Below, in pieces: positions 14,469-21,243 of a stretch of 21,243 bases of DNA; the first letter of the stretch is position 1, and each line of letters begins with the position of its first letter. The translations under genes were made by a program, and so were the position numbers. The stretch is from CAZFPT01 sp046541875. GTDB lineage: Bacteria; Planctomycetota; Phycisphaerae; SM23-33. Under the pieces are notes generated by a model. It did not search any database. It saw only the letters and a program-made list of their open reading frames with translations, and was not told the DNA's origin. The DNA is taken from the NCBI GenBank assembly GCA_046541875.1, contig JBKHCL010000056.1:1-21243 (forward strand). The letters are read 5' to 3'.

Positions 14469-15917
14469 TTACCAGCGATCGACCGGCCCGATCGTCACAC
14501 CAAGGCAGCGACGCATTTGCGGCCCCAGCGCCACCCGCGCTGCCAGCCGAACCGGCCAGACATACACGATGCCCTGCTCGTCGCACACACACAGCACCCC
14601 GCCCCGCAGCCGGCGCGGAACGCCCGCCCCGCTGAGCAGCTCCGAGACGCTCTGTGAACCGCTCAGTCCCAGCGGCTCGATGCGGTCGCCCTGGCGTCTT
14701 GTGCGAACGGTCAGCTCGCCGACCACCGCACCGGCGTCCAGCAGTTCGCTTCCCCTGGGAAGCTCCCGCGCCCGGCGGATGCATTTCTCAGCCCCGCCTG
14801 CCTCAACGCTCTCCAGCCAGGTCCGCGCCTCCAACCCGCCCGGCAGTGAGACGCGCCGGCCGATCGGCAGCGGCGTCTCGAACGGTTCGACCTCGCGCCA
14901 CGCCTGCCGCGTTGGGCCGATCATCAGCGCATCGCCCTCGATCCACGCCCGTAGGTCTCCCGGCAGGTCGCACACGCCCCGGCCGGCGTCGGCCAACTCC
15001 ATCAATCGATCGACCCACTCCGCCCCGAGCCGATCCATCGGGGCACTCACTCGCCCCAGCGCCACCCGCACCGCCTGCCGGGCGACGGCCGACCCTGCCT
15101 CGCGCAACGTCGTCCGCTTCAGCGAGACGCTCCCATCGCCACAGCCCTCGGCCAGCCCGTCGGCCAGTTGCTCCAACACCCCCCCCGCCTCGCCGGCCGC
15201 GTGGACGATTCGGAGCACCGCCTCGTCCACGCGCGGGTTCAGCCGTCGGCGCAGCTGCGGCAGCAGTTCGTGGCGGATGTAGTTCCGCGTGATCGTCGTG
15301 TCGCGGTTGGTAATATCCTCCCGCCATTCCAGCCCGCCCAACCGGCCATAGGCCAGCAGTTGCTCGCGTCGCAGCCCCAGCATCGGGCGGATCAATCTCA
15401 CTCCTTCGCCCATCGCCCGGGACGCCCGCATCCCCGCCAGGCCGCGAAGATGCGCACCGCGAAACAGCCGGAACAACGCCGTTTCCACCTGGTCGTCGGC
15501 GTGATGGGCCAAGGCGACCGCCTGACAGCCGTGACTGCGGGCGACCTCTCTCAGGAACGCCAGGCGCTCGTGGCGGGCAGCCTCCTCCACGCCGAGACCC
15601 TTCTCGCCGGCGACAGCAGCCACATCCCGCCGCTCAACCACGCAGTCCAGTCCCCGTCTGTCCGCCAGTTCCGCGACGAACCGGGCATCGTCGGCCGACT
15701 CGTCCCGCAGGCCGTGGTCCAGGTGAGCCACAACCAGCGTCCATGCGGCGATGTTCTCGCAGGCCAGCTGCTCCAGCACGTCCAACAGCACCACGCTGTC
15801 GAGCCCGCCCGAAACGGCGACCACCACGCGATTCCCGGCAGCGATGAGCCCGCCGGCGCGGATCGCACTCGCCACCTCGCTTCGCACGCGGGTCTGGATG
15901 GAATCGTCTGGTCTCAC
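14469..15917 (-). CDS. tilS: tRNA(Ile)-lysidine synthase TilS
   Basis: The 482-residue enzyme has the N-type PP-loop ATPase signature VVVAVSGGLDS (31-41), followed by AHLDHGLR and ALAHHADDQVETALFRLFRG, which are TilS hallmarks, and then TilS-type substrate-binding and C-terminal domains. It joins lysine to C34 of the tRNA-Ile with CAU anticodon, using ATP, so that it reads AUA; it acts in the cytosol and is essential in most bacteria. I place the start at the GTG at 15917 because GGAAAGG lies 9 nt upstream. The frame stays open far beyond, to 16778, but that part is antisense to the neighbouring membrane gene and has no family match. The gene is divergent from the membrane protein, with 75 nt between starts. 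Confidence 0.94.
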   Translation of the reverse strand: MRPDDSIQTRVRSEVASAIRAGGLIAAGNRVVVAVSGGLDSVVLLDVLEQLACENIAAWTLVVAHLDHGLRDESADDARFVAELADRRGLDCVVERRDVAAVAGEKGLGVEEAARHERLAFLREVARSHGCQAVALAHHADDQVETALFRLFRGAHLRGLAGMRASRAMGEGVRLIRPMLGLRREQLLAYGRLGGLEWREDITNRDTTITRNYIRHELLPQLRRRLNPRVDEAVLRIVHAAGEAGGVLEQLADGLAEGCGDGSVSLKRTTLREAGSAVARQAVRVALGRVSAPMDRLGAEWVDRLMELADAGRGVCDLPGDLRAWIEGDALMIGPTRQAWREVEPFETPLPIGRRVSLPGGLEARTWLESVEAGGAEKCIRRARELPRGSELLDAGAVVGELTVRTRRQGDRIEPLGLSGSQSVSELLSGAGVPRRLRGGVLCVCDEQGIVYVWPVRLAARVALGPQMRRCLGVTIGPVDRW

Positions 15918-15934
15918 CGGAGTTTGCCTTTCCG

Positions 15935-15962
15935 TTGCAGCCAACGGGTCGGTCGATATACT
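15935..15962 (+). promoter_or_regulatory. Candidate promoter for the membrane protein gene
   Basis: TATACT (15957-15962) is a good -10; 16 nt upstream lies TTGCAG (15935-15940), which matches only the TTG of the -35 consensus. A start near 15969 would give a leader of about 24 nt before the ATG at 15993. The same bases read on the minus strand include TAGTAT, which could serve tilS, so this short gap may be a divergent promoter. Confidence 0.45.
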
Positions 15963-15992
15963 AGCACGTTCATCGAGAGGATCCACAACCGC

Positions 15993-17678
15993 ATGCGAGC
16001 AACGCCCAGACAGCGCCATTTCGTCGCGATCATCCTCTTTGCCGCACTGTCGGCCGGCACGGGGGCCCTGGCGTGGACCGAAACGCACCTGAGCACCTCG
16101 CAGATCCACCTCGCCACCGCCGCTGCCAAACGCGCCCAGCCCGAACGCCTGTACGCCCATGACCCCATCTTCGGACCCAGCAGGCTCTGGCGGCTGACCA
16201 GCCCGGCCGTCCACGGGCTCATGGAACTCGTCCTCGTCCCCACCGACTACCGCGACCTGACGCTGCCCTACCGCACCGTGGCCGGGGCGATGGTCTTTCT
16301 GTTCCTGTGCGGAATGTACGCACTGATCTACCGGCAGACCCGCTCTTGGAGTATCGCGGCAGTGGTGGCTGTCATGAGCTCTGTCGTAACCGAAACGCTT
16401 GGTCGAGCCCAGTGGGGCATCGGGCCGCTGGCGTCCATCACTCCTTACGGAGTGGTCATCACCGCCACCCCGTGGATCGTGCTCTCGTACCTCCATTACC
16501 GCCGGCAGTGGCGCGTGGTGCTGGTATTCCTGGCGGTCGGGTTGCTGGGCAACATTCACCTGGATGTCGCGCTGAACCTGGCGTTGATCCTGACGCTGGT
16601 GTACCTCGCGGAGCGTCGTCTGGCCCCCTCGGCCTGGCCGATGGGTCTGGCGTGCCTGGCGACGTCGGCCCTGGGAGCTTTGCCCTACGCGGGATACTAC
16701 CTCGCGATGGTCCAGCACCTCACCACCGGTCCGTCGACCGACCCGGCCGTGGTGGCCCGGGCCTTCGAGATGGGGCAACTGGCGGTGCTCTACCCCAACG
16801 TGCTGGACTCGCTGCTGGACTGGCTGATCGTGATCGCCCTGCCGCTGGTGGCGTCGGTAGCGGTGCTCCTGCGCTTCGAACGGTTCCGCGTGCGAGACGC
16901 CGGTGTCTGGCTGAGCTTCCTGCTGGCCGGGTCAGCCGTCTCGCTGGGACTGCACGGAATCAGCCAGCTGGTGGGCATCCTGACGCGAACGGCCCCGCCG
17001 GTGATCGACTTCATCCAGGCGTCCGCCCTGCTCATGCTGCCGCTGTACGTGCTGTTCGCCCAGGCGCTGACGCACCTCTTCCGCCTGGTGGGTCGTCACC
17101 GCATCTGGCTGCAACTGGCCCTGGCGGGACTGGTGATCGGCTGGGTGCTTCCCTCGGACAACCTCCAGCCGGTGCGTCACTGGGCATACGACGCGCTGAC
17201 CGCCCACATGGAACCGGGCGAGAAGCCCCGGCGCGTCCAGGCAATCGAGTTGTCCAACCAGCGCCACGCCGAACGCGTCGCCATCGCCGAGTGGGCCCGC
17301 CGCAATTCCGACCGGGCCGCGGTGTTCTGCATAGACGACATCGAGTTCCGCATGCGATCGCGCCGCTCGATCATCACCGCCCGCCAGGACGTGCGCTACA
17401 TTTTCTACCTCGCCCCGCAGAAACTCGACGAATGGATGGCCATCCAGGGACAACAACAGACGCTCCTCCACCCCAAAGCCCCATTGCAGGACCTCGAAGA
17501 GTTCCGGGCGTGGTTCAGCCGATTGGCCGAGCCGTCCGGCAGCGTATTCCGTGATGTCCCCGCGTGGTACGTCGTGCTGCCGGCGAACATCGCCCCGCAA
17601 CATACCGGGGCCGCCTCGCGAATCGCCCCCGAGGGGTGGGGCAAACAGTACCGCCTCTATCGGCTTGTGGCGGAGTAA
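15993..17678 (+). CDS. Polytopic membrane protein, GT-C-like, with soluble C-terminal domain
   Basis: The 561-residue protein has about ten hydrophobic helices between 10 and 390, then a soluble C-terminal part (about 400-561). The overall plan (long first loop, then many helices, then an extracytoplasmic tail) resembles GT-C glycosyltransferases or the related DUF6798-type proteins. The tail segment EWARRNSDRAAVFCIDDIE followed by RSRRSIITARQD (about 433-462) fits the pattern such proteins use (Trp-Ala-Arg, then a phenylalanine-rich strand, then an Arg-Ser motif). I cannot identify a catalytic Asp with confidence, so enzymatic activity is unproven. The ATG at 15993 was chosen; GAGAGG (15975-15980) is 12 nt upstream, a long spacing. 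The open frame extending left to 15168 is antisense to tilS. It may be involved in envelope glycan synthesis. Confidence 0.78.
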   Translation: MRATPRQRHFVAIILFAALSAGTGALAWTETHLSTSQIHLATAAAKRAQPERLYAHDPIFGPSRLWRLTSPAVHGLMELVLVPTDYRDLTLPYRTVAGAMVFLFLCGMYALIYRQTRSWSIAAVVAVMSSVVTETLGRAQWGIGPLASITPYGVVITATPWIVLSYLHYRRQWRVVLVFLAVGLLGNIHLDVALNLALILTLVYLAERRLAPSAWPMGLACLATSALGALPYAGYYLAMVQHLTTGPSTDPAVVARAFEMGQLAVLYPNVLDSLLDWLIVIALPLVASVAVLLRFERFRVRDAGVWLSFLLAGSAVSLGLHGISQLVGILTRTAPPVIDFIQASALLMLPLYVLFAQALTHLFRLVGRHRIWLQLALAGLVIGWVLPSDNLQPVRHWAYDALTAHMEPGEKPRRVQAIELSNQRHAERVAIAEWARRNSDRAAVFCIDDIEFRMRSRRSIITARQDVRYIFYLAPQKLDEWMAIQGQQQTLLHPKAPLQDLEEFRAWFSRLAEPSGSVFRDVPAWYVVLPANIAPQHTGAASRIAPEGWGKQYRLYRLVAE

Positions 17679-17703
17679 CTGCTCCTCCCCTCAATGACGC
17701 GCT

Positions 17704-17745
17704 GGAAACCGCCGTCCCCTCACCCTAGAGTGTCGAGCGGTTTCC
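17704..17745. repeat. 9-bp inverted repeat upstream of the radical SAM gene
   Basis: GGAAACCGC (17704-17712) and GCGGTTTCC (17737-17745) are perfect complements with 24 nt between them. It lies in the 83-bp gap between the membrane protein stop and the radical SAM start, ending 16 nt before the ATG. No T-run follows. It could be a spaced operator, a terminator stem with a large loop, or a structure covering the ribosome site. Confidence 0.7.
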
Positions 17746-17761
17746 GTACAGAAGAGAGTCT

Positions 17762-18811
17762 ATGTATACTCCGGCACAGAAGAAACGCAGGTTGTTCCGC
17801 TCGTGGACGTCACGTCACCCCATGTGGTGCGCTTGGCAGGTTACCTATCGCTGCAATTTTCGTTGCCGCTTCTGTGGCTACTGGCGCGACCCGATGGGAC
17901 TCCAGCCCGAACCCGACGTCTCGCAGTACGCCCTGGGCGCACGCAAACTGGCCGGCTTCGGGACGATGATGATCTCGCTGGCCGGCGGCGAACCGTTCCT
18001 GCGGCAGGACCTGGGCGAAATCGTCCACGAGATCGGGCGGTACCACTTCCCCTTCGCCACCACCAACGGCTGGTTCGTGACCGAGAACGTCGCCCGGGAG
18101 ATCATGCAGGCCGGGGCGTGGGGCGTGTCGGTGAGCATCGATTACGCCGATCGGGAAACGCACGATGCGGCGCGAGGCATGGACGGGGCGTGGGAGCAGG
18201 CCTGGCGGGCCGTCGAACTGCTCAGCGAGGCCCGCGTGCATCCCTGGCAGCGTGTGAACGTGATGGCTGTCCTGTTGCGCGACAACATCGACCAGCTCGA
18301 TGACGTCATCCAAATGGCCCACGACCGGGACGCATACTTCATGATCCAACCCTACGGCCAGGCGAAAACGGGCTCGGCCGCCCATATCCACAACGACGGC
18401 CCGGTCGCGCCGAAGCTCCTGGCGCTGCGGGAGAAGCACGCGAATTTCCTGTCCAACCCGATCTATCTCTCCCGGTTCGATGAGTATCTCGCCGGGGGCA
18501 TTCCCAACTGCCGGGCCGGGCGGGCGTTTTTCAATATCGACGCCGCCGGAGACGTGGCGATCTGCGTCGAGCACAAGCACGAGCCGGTGGGCAACCTCTA
18601 CCGCGACCCGCCGGGCGTGCTGCACCAGCGCCTGCGACGACGCAGTAAAACCAACCGCTGCACCGCGTGCTGGTATAATTGTCGTGGGGAGGTGGAAAGT
18701 CTCTACCAGCCTCGCAGCCTGCTGGCATCGCTGCCGACGTACATCAAGAATCACGGTCGACCGTCGCAGAAAGTGGACGCCTCCGCTGAGTCCGACAAAC
18801 CCCGGCCGTGA
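17762..18811 (+). CDS. Radical SAM protein with C-terminal SPASM/Twitch-like cysteines
   Basis: The 349-residue protein has the radical SAM cluster motif CNFRCRFC (C31, C35, C38), then SLAGGEPFLRQDL (the GGEP motif, about 72-84), ATTNGWFV and VSVSIDYAD, forming a partial TIM barrel. A second cysteine set follows, C250 and C268 (13 residues and a Gly apart), then C300, C303 and C307, like a reduced SPASM or Twitch auxiliary iron-sulfur cluster. Such enzymes cleave S-adenosylmethionine to a 5'-deoxyadenosyl radical; SPASM types often modify peptides or small molecules. No precursor peptide is visible nearby, so the substrate is unknown. A GAAGAGAG ribosome site precedes the ATG closely. A metallophosphoesterase follows 79 nt later with a nearly identical ribosome site. 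Confidence 0.9.
   Translation: MYTPAQKKRRLFRSWTSRHPMWCAWQVTYRCNFRCRFCGYWRDPMGLQPEPDVSQYALGARKLAGFGTMMISLAGGEPFLRQDLGEIVHEIGRYHFPFATTNGWFVTENVAREIMQAGAWGVSVSIDYADRETHDAARGMDGAWEQAWRAVELLSEARVHPWQRVNVMAVLLRDNIDQLDDVIQMAHDRDAYFMIQPYGQAKTGSAAHIHNDGPVAPKLLALREKHANFLSNPIYLSRFDEYLAGGIPNCRAGRAFFNIDAAGDVAICVEHKHEPVGNLYRDPPGVLHQRLRRRSKTNRCTACWYNCRGEVESLYQPRSLLASLPTYIKNHGRPSQKVDASAESDKPRP
18671..18679 (+). promoter_or_regulatory. Possible internal extended -10 promoter
   Basis: TGGTATAAT is a perfect -10 with the TGn extension, inside the end of the radical SAM gene, encoding part of the CWYNC cysteine motif. No -35 is seen. It would serve the metallophosphoesterase, whose start is about 212 nt downstream. 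It may also be chance, since the protein motif constrains these codons. Confidence 0.25.
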
Positions 18812-18890
18812 CGAACCCCAACAGGCTGCCCAGAGACGATCCGCCCCGAACACGCCACAGCAAACCCCGGACACGGAAGAGAGCGTCCGA

Positions 18891-19793
18891 ATGAATGAAA
18901 TTCTCGCACCTTCGTTTCACAAGCACTGGCGACAGCGCCGGCTCGTGCGGCGGGCCTTGCGTCACGCCGGGCGCGCGTTTGGGTTGGGAGGGTTGTTCGC
19001 CTGGAAGCTGGACGACCATTGGCTTCGAATCGAGCGTCACGAAATGCCCATACCCGGCCTCGGGGCGGATCTCGACGGGGCGACCCTCGCGCAGATATCC
19101 GACCTGCACCGCAGCCCGATCGTGCTGGAGCGCTACCTCGGGCGGTGCGTCGAGGCGATCAACGAACTCCAGCCGGACTTCATCGCCATTACCGGAGACT
19201 TCATCACCGGCCCCGCCCATTACGCCCGGCGGGTGGCGATGGTGCTGGATCGGCTCCACTCGCGGATCGCGACGGTCGCCTGCCTGGGCAACCACGATTA
19301 CGGGATGATGCACCCTTCGGGGTTGGGGACCATGCGCGGTCTGGCCCACGCCGTGACCGAACGCCTCGGCCACATGGACATCTTCGTGATGCGCAACGAG
19401 GCGCGGATCTTCCACAAGGGCAACGCTTCGCTGCAGTTCGTGGGGCTGGAGGACTACTGGACGACCTTCTTCAACCCCGAAGAGGCCTTCGAACTCGCCC
19501 GGCCGGACGTGCCCACCATCGCGCTGTGTCACAATCCCGACGCCGCCCCGCTGCTGGGAGACTTCCCGGCAAGCTGGATCCTCTCCGGCCATACGCACGG
19601 CTCGCCGCTGCCGACGGGCAACCTCACCGGAAAGGTCCTGCCCAGCACGAACCGCCACTTCTCAGCCGGTCACTACCCCCTGGCCAACGGCACGCAGCAG
19701 TTGTACGTCAACCGCGGGCTGGGCTACGGACGGCGATCCAACCTCAACTCCCGCCCGGAAGTGACGCTGTTCACCCTACGCACCGCCGAATGA
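18891..19793 (+). CDS. Calcineurin-like metallophosphoesterase
   Basis: The 300-residue protein has the full metal-site set: DLH (D71, H73), GD (D103), GNHD (N135, H136), H214, and GHTH (H234, H236). It resembles the YkuE/YaeI/LpxG group, which cleave phosphate esters or pyrophosphates, including lipid A intermediates such as UDP-2,3-diacylglucosamine; assignment to one substrate is not possible here. The N-terminus is basic with a short hydrophobic stretch (about 28-38, GRAFGLGGLFAW), which may weakly bind the membrane. The ATG at 18891 is preceded by GAAGAGAG with 7-nt spacing, the same element as before the radical SAM gene. Being cotranscribed with that enzyme suggests a shared pathway, perhaps in envelope lipid or glycan metabolism. 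It ends 4 nt before the stop of the convergent next gene. Confidence 0.9.
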   Translation: MNEILAPSFHKHWRQRRLVRRALRHAGRAFGLGGLFAWKLDDHWLRIERHEMPIPGLGADLDGATLAQISDLHRSPIVLERYLGRCVEAINELQPDFIAITGDFITGPAHYARRVAMVLDRLHSRIATVACLGNHDYGMMHPSGLGTMRGLAHAVTERLGHMDIFVMRNEARIFHKGNASLQFVGLEDYWTTFFNPEEAFELARPDVPTIALCHNPDAAPLLGDFPASWILSGHTHGSPLPTGNLTGKVLPSTNRHFSAGHYPLANGTQQLYVNRGLGYGRRSNLNSRPEVTLFTLRTAE

Positions 19794-19797
19794 GCAA

Positions 19798-20988
19798 TCA
19801 GTCCCACGGGACCTGCACTTCGATCCGCAGATTCGACAGGAACGGCCCGCCACGCACCCCCGGGGCCGCCCCGAACGTGTCCGACACCCAAGGACGTTCG
19901 CCCATGCCCACCCATTGGCTTTGCTTTTCCACGCGTTCGGCGTACATGCTTGCCCGCGCCCGCGGCAGCGCGTTGCCCACGTAAATCCGCTCCTGGTTGC
20001 TGGCGAAAGACCAGTTCGTCCAGTCGCCCGCCTCGGTAGCCCGCGCCAGCGGCGAGCGGGCGATGAGCTTGTCCGGTTGGCCGTCGCCATCGGTGTCGGC
20101 GTAGGCAACGTAGTAGAACTCGCCCAACGCGCCGGCTTCTGGGTGGGCCATCGACACGCGGTAGGTCATCGGCCCGTCGTTTTTCTTCAGCGTCCGCCTC
20201 AGAGGCGCCCGCCAGACCTGCACCCGATGGGGCATGATGTGGGTCTCGGAAATGGGCTCTGCCACCCCGCCGCCACCGGTCTTCTTGAGGGGTGGAACCT
20301 TCTCGGCGGTGACCACCTTGCCGGTTGGCTTGCCGAACTTCGTATCGTCGTCCTCCAGCGTTTTGAGGGCCTGCCGACTCAGCGTCAGGAGCTTTTCCAG
20401 CTGCGTTTCCAGCGCCTTGGCCGATTTCACTTTCCGCCGGGCGGCGGCCTGGGCGTTCTCGTCCTTTGCCTCGGCAAGCGCCTTCTCGGCCGCCTTGCGG
20501 ACAGCCCTCTGCTTCGCCAGCCGGTGGGCGTAGGTCTTCACTCGTTTCGCCGCCAGCGTTCGCTGCTCCCCCAGTAGCGTCTTGAGTGTTTTGGCGGCGT
20601 CGGCGGTGTTCGGATCGTCCGAGGAGGTCGCCTTGGGCGTGGTCGGCTGGGCTTTGCGGACCTGCTCGTGCAGGACCCACGCCTTGCCGTTCCACGTCAA
20701 CTCGTCGCGGAAGGTCCGCCCGCCGGAGCTGACGAAGGTGGTCTCTTCGGTGGACAGCGACCGCAGCCCGCGATCGCCCCGATTGAGGCGGAGAATCCGC
20801 ACGACCCGCCGGATGTTCCTGTCGGTGGTGGGGATCTTCGAGAGGTCGGCTACGTCGCCGTCCTCGTAGGTTACCTGGTAGTACACCGTGCCGCCGCGCC
20901 GCTGGGCAGAGGCGATGGAAGGGTCGGCCAACGCCGTCGCCACGACGGCGACAGCCAGGATGGCGATTCGAGTTCCGGTTGTGCGCAT
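19798..20988 (-). CDS. Exported coiled-coil protein of unknown function with a Ca-binding-like loop
   Basis: The 396-residue protein has a signal peptide (1-28, ending SIASA). A beta-rich segment (about 32-110) is followed by a charged coiled-coil (about 130-212, rich in Lys, Ala, Leu and Glu), a Gly-rich hinge (near 237-241), and a C-terminal beta-rich domain (about 245-396). That last part contains DTDGDGQPD (298-306), an EF-hand or dockerin-like Ca2+ loop. I recognise no family. The start at 20988 is chosen because GGAG lies 6 nt upstream; an in-frame start at 21018 would add ten residues including a second MRTT. The protein should face the periplasm or cell surface. It is convergent with the phosphoesterase, with 4 nt between stops, so the two transcripts overlap at their ends. 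Confidence 0.8.
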   Translation of the reverse strand: MRTTGTRIAILAVAVVATALADPSIASAQRRGGTVYYQVTYEDGDVADLSKIPTTDRNIRRVVRILRLNRGDRGLRSLSTEETTFVSSGGRTFRDELTWNGKAWVLHEQVRKAQPTTPKATSSDDPNTADAAKTLKTLLGEQRTLAAKRVKTYAHRLAKQRAVRKAAEKALAEAKDENAQAAARRKVKSAKALETQLEKLLTLSRQALKTLEDDDTKFGKPTGKVVTAEKVPPLKKTGGGGVAEPISETHIMPHRVQVWRAPLRRTLKKNDGPMTYRVSMAHPEAGALGEFYYVAYADTDGDGQPDKLIARSPLARATEAGDWTNWSFASNQERIYVGNALPRARASMYAERVEKQSQWVGMGERPWVSDTFGAAPGVRGGPFLSNLRIEVQVPWD

Positions 20989-21016
20989 GAGAATCTCCTC
21001 GATGGTTGTCCTCATC

Positions 21017-21022
21017 ATTCTA
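21017..21022 (-). promoter_or_regulatory. Candidate -10 box for the exported coiled-coil gene
   Basis: On the minus strand this reads TAGAAT, one mismatch from consensus. A start about 7 nt later gives a leader of about 22 nt to the ATG at 20988, which fits the GGAG ribosome site. No recognisable -35 lies 16-18 nt upstream. Confidence 0.4.
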
Positions 21023-21149
21023 ATCGGAACGACTCGCCCCCGCGCTGAGAGGTTCCTCCAAGCGGCGAGACATTCCGCGACAGCCGGATCGCCGCGGACC
21101 TTCCATGCTCAGCCTGGAAGCCCATGCCACGGTAAACCCTTTGAGGTAG

Positions 21150-21169
21150 CCCCCACCGTCAGGTGGGGG
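21150..21169. repeat. Perfect hairpin, repeat-like
   Basis: CCCCCACC (21150-21157) and GGTGGGGG (21162-21169) are perfect complements around GTCA. It is not followed by a T-run and lies about 160 bp upstream of the minus-strand gene, so it looks more like a REP-type interspersed element than a terminator. Confidence 0.6.
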
Positions 21170-21207
21170 ATAGACGCACCCCGTAGCACGGCCTTCCAGT
21201 TGAGACT

Positions 21208-21227
21208 CCTGAGCGAAGTCGAAGGGG
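21208..21227. repeat. Possible interspersed repeat fragment
   Basis: The sequence CCTGAGCGAAGTCGAAGGGG is of a type I have seen as a dispersed non-coding repeat in many bacterial genomes. Only one copy is in the window, so its repeat nature rests on memory. No gene is visible from 21023 to the window end. Confidence 0.35.
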
Positions 21228-21243
21228 CCGTGACTACATGGGC

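Noticed and set aside
15168..15992. N-terminal extension of the membrane protein
   Set aside because: It is antisense to tilS and hydrophilic with low complexity. The ATG at 15993 starts directly before the first membrane helix.
15918..16778. N-terminal extension of tilS on the minus strand
   Set aside because: The open frame continues upstream, but the translation there is not TilS-like and is antisense to the membrane protein. The GTG at 15917 has a ribosome site and gives normal TilS length.
17810..18874. 354-codon open frame on the minus strand
   Set aside because: It is antisense to the radical SAM gene, where the cysteine motifs establish the true coding strand.

Overview
The window is a GC-rich, densely packed bacterial chromosome segment. 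It most likely comes from a planctomycete, probably class Phycisphaerae or a relative. The support is a PEP-CTERM secreted protein, a sigma-70 factor of the type I associate with planctomycetes, many lipoproteins and exported proteins without known function, a cytosolic GH29 fucosidase, and an RDD protein with a large exported domain. This placement is inference from gene content. I see no phage, transposase, tRNA, rRNA or CRISPR array.

Layout. 24-1307 (-) is a CNNM/CorC-type membrane protein whose DUF21 domain lacks the usual GE..PK motif. 1308-1758 is a non-coding stretch with two copies of a 38-bp repeat and a perfect 8-bp-stem hairpin. 1759-9020 (+) is a run of six tightly spaced genes: response regulator receiver, two-domain M16 zinc peptidase lipoprotein, FTCD_C/FchA-type cyclodeaminase, four-cysteine small protein, lipoprotein, and exported RDD membrane protein. 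Several of these overlap or are 1 nt apart. A hairpin separates them from a convergent sigma factor (9114-10055, -).

10407-12788 (-) is a three-gene run transcribed fucosidase, then MlaE-type permease, then a DUF962/Mpo1-like small protein. Divergent from it, a PEP-CTERM protein (13256-14347, +) follows an unusual leader: a perfect 15-bp AT-rich palindrome, a good promoter, and about 190 nt of 5' UTR with four hairpins. A strong intrinsic terminator closes that gene. tilS (14469-15917, -) and a polytopic membrane protein (15993-17678, +) share a short divergent promoter region.

A 9-bp inverted repeat then precedes a radical SAM protein (17762-18811) and a metallophosphoesterase (18891-19793). 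The last gene is an exported coiled-coil protein (19798-20988, -), followed by a repeat-like non-coding end.

How they may work together: the clearest functional unit is the 1759-9020 run, mostly cell-envelope proteins plus one folate enzyme, with no known joint pathway. The radical SAM/phosphoesterase pair and the MlaE/DUF962 pair both look envelope or lipid related, but that is inference. The most interesting non-coding signal is the palindrome, promoter and structured leader ahead of the PEP-CTERM gene.
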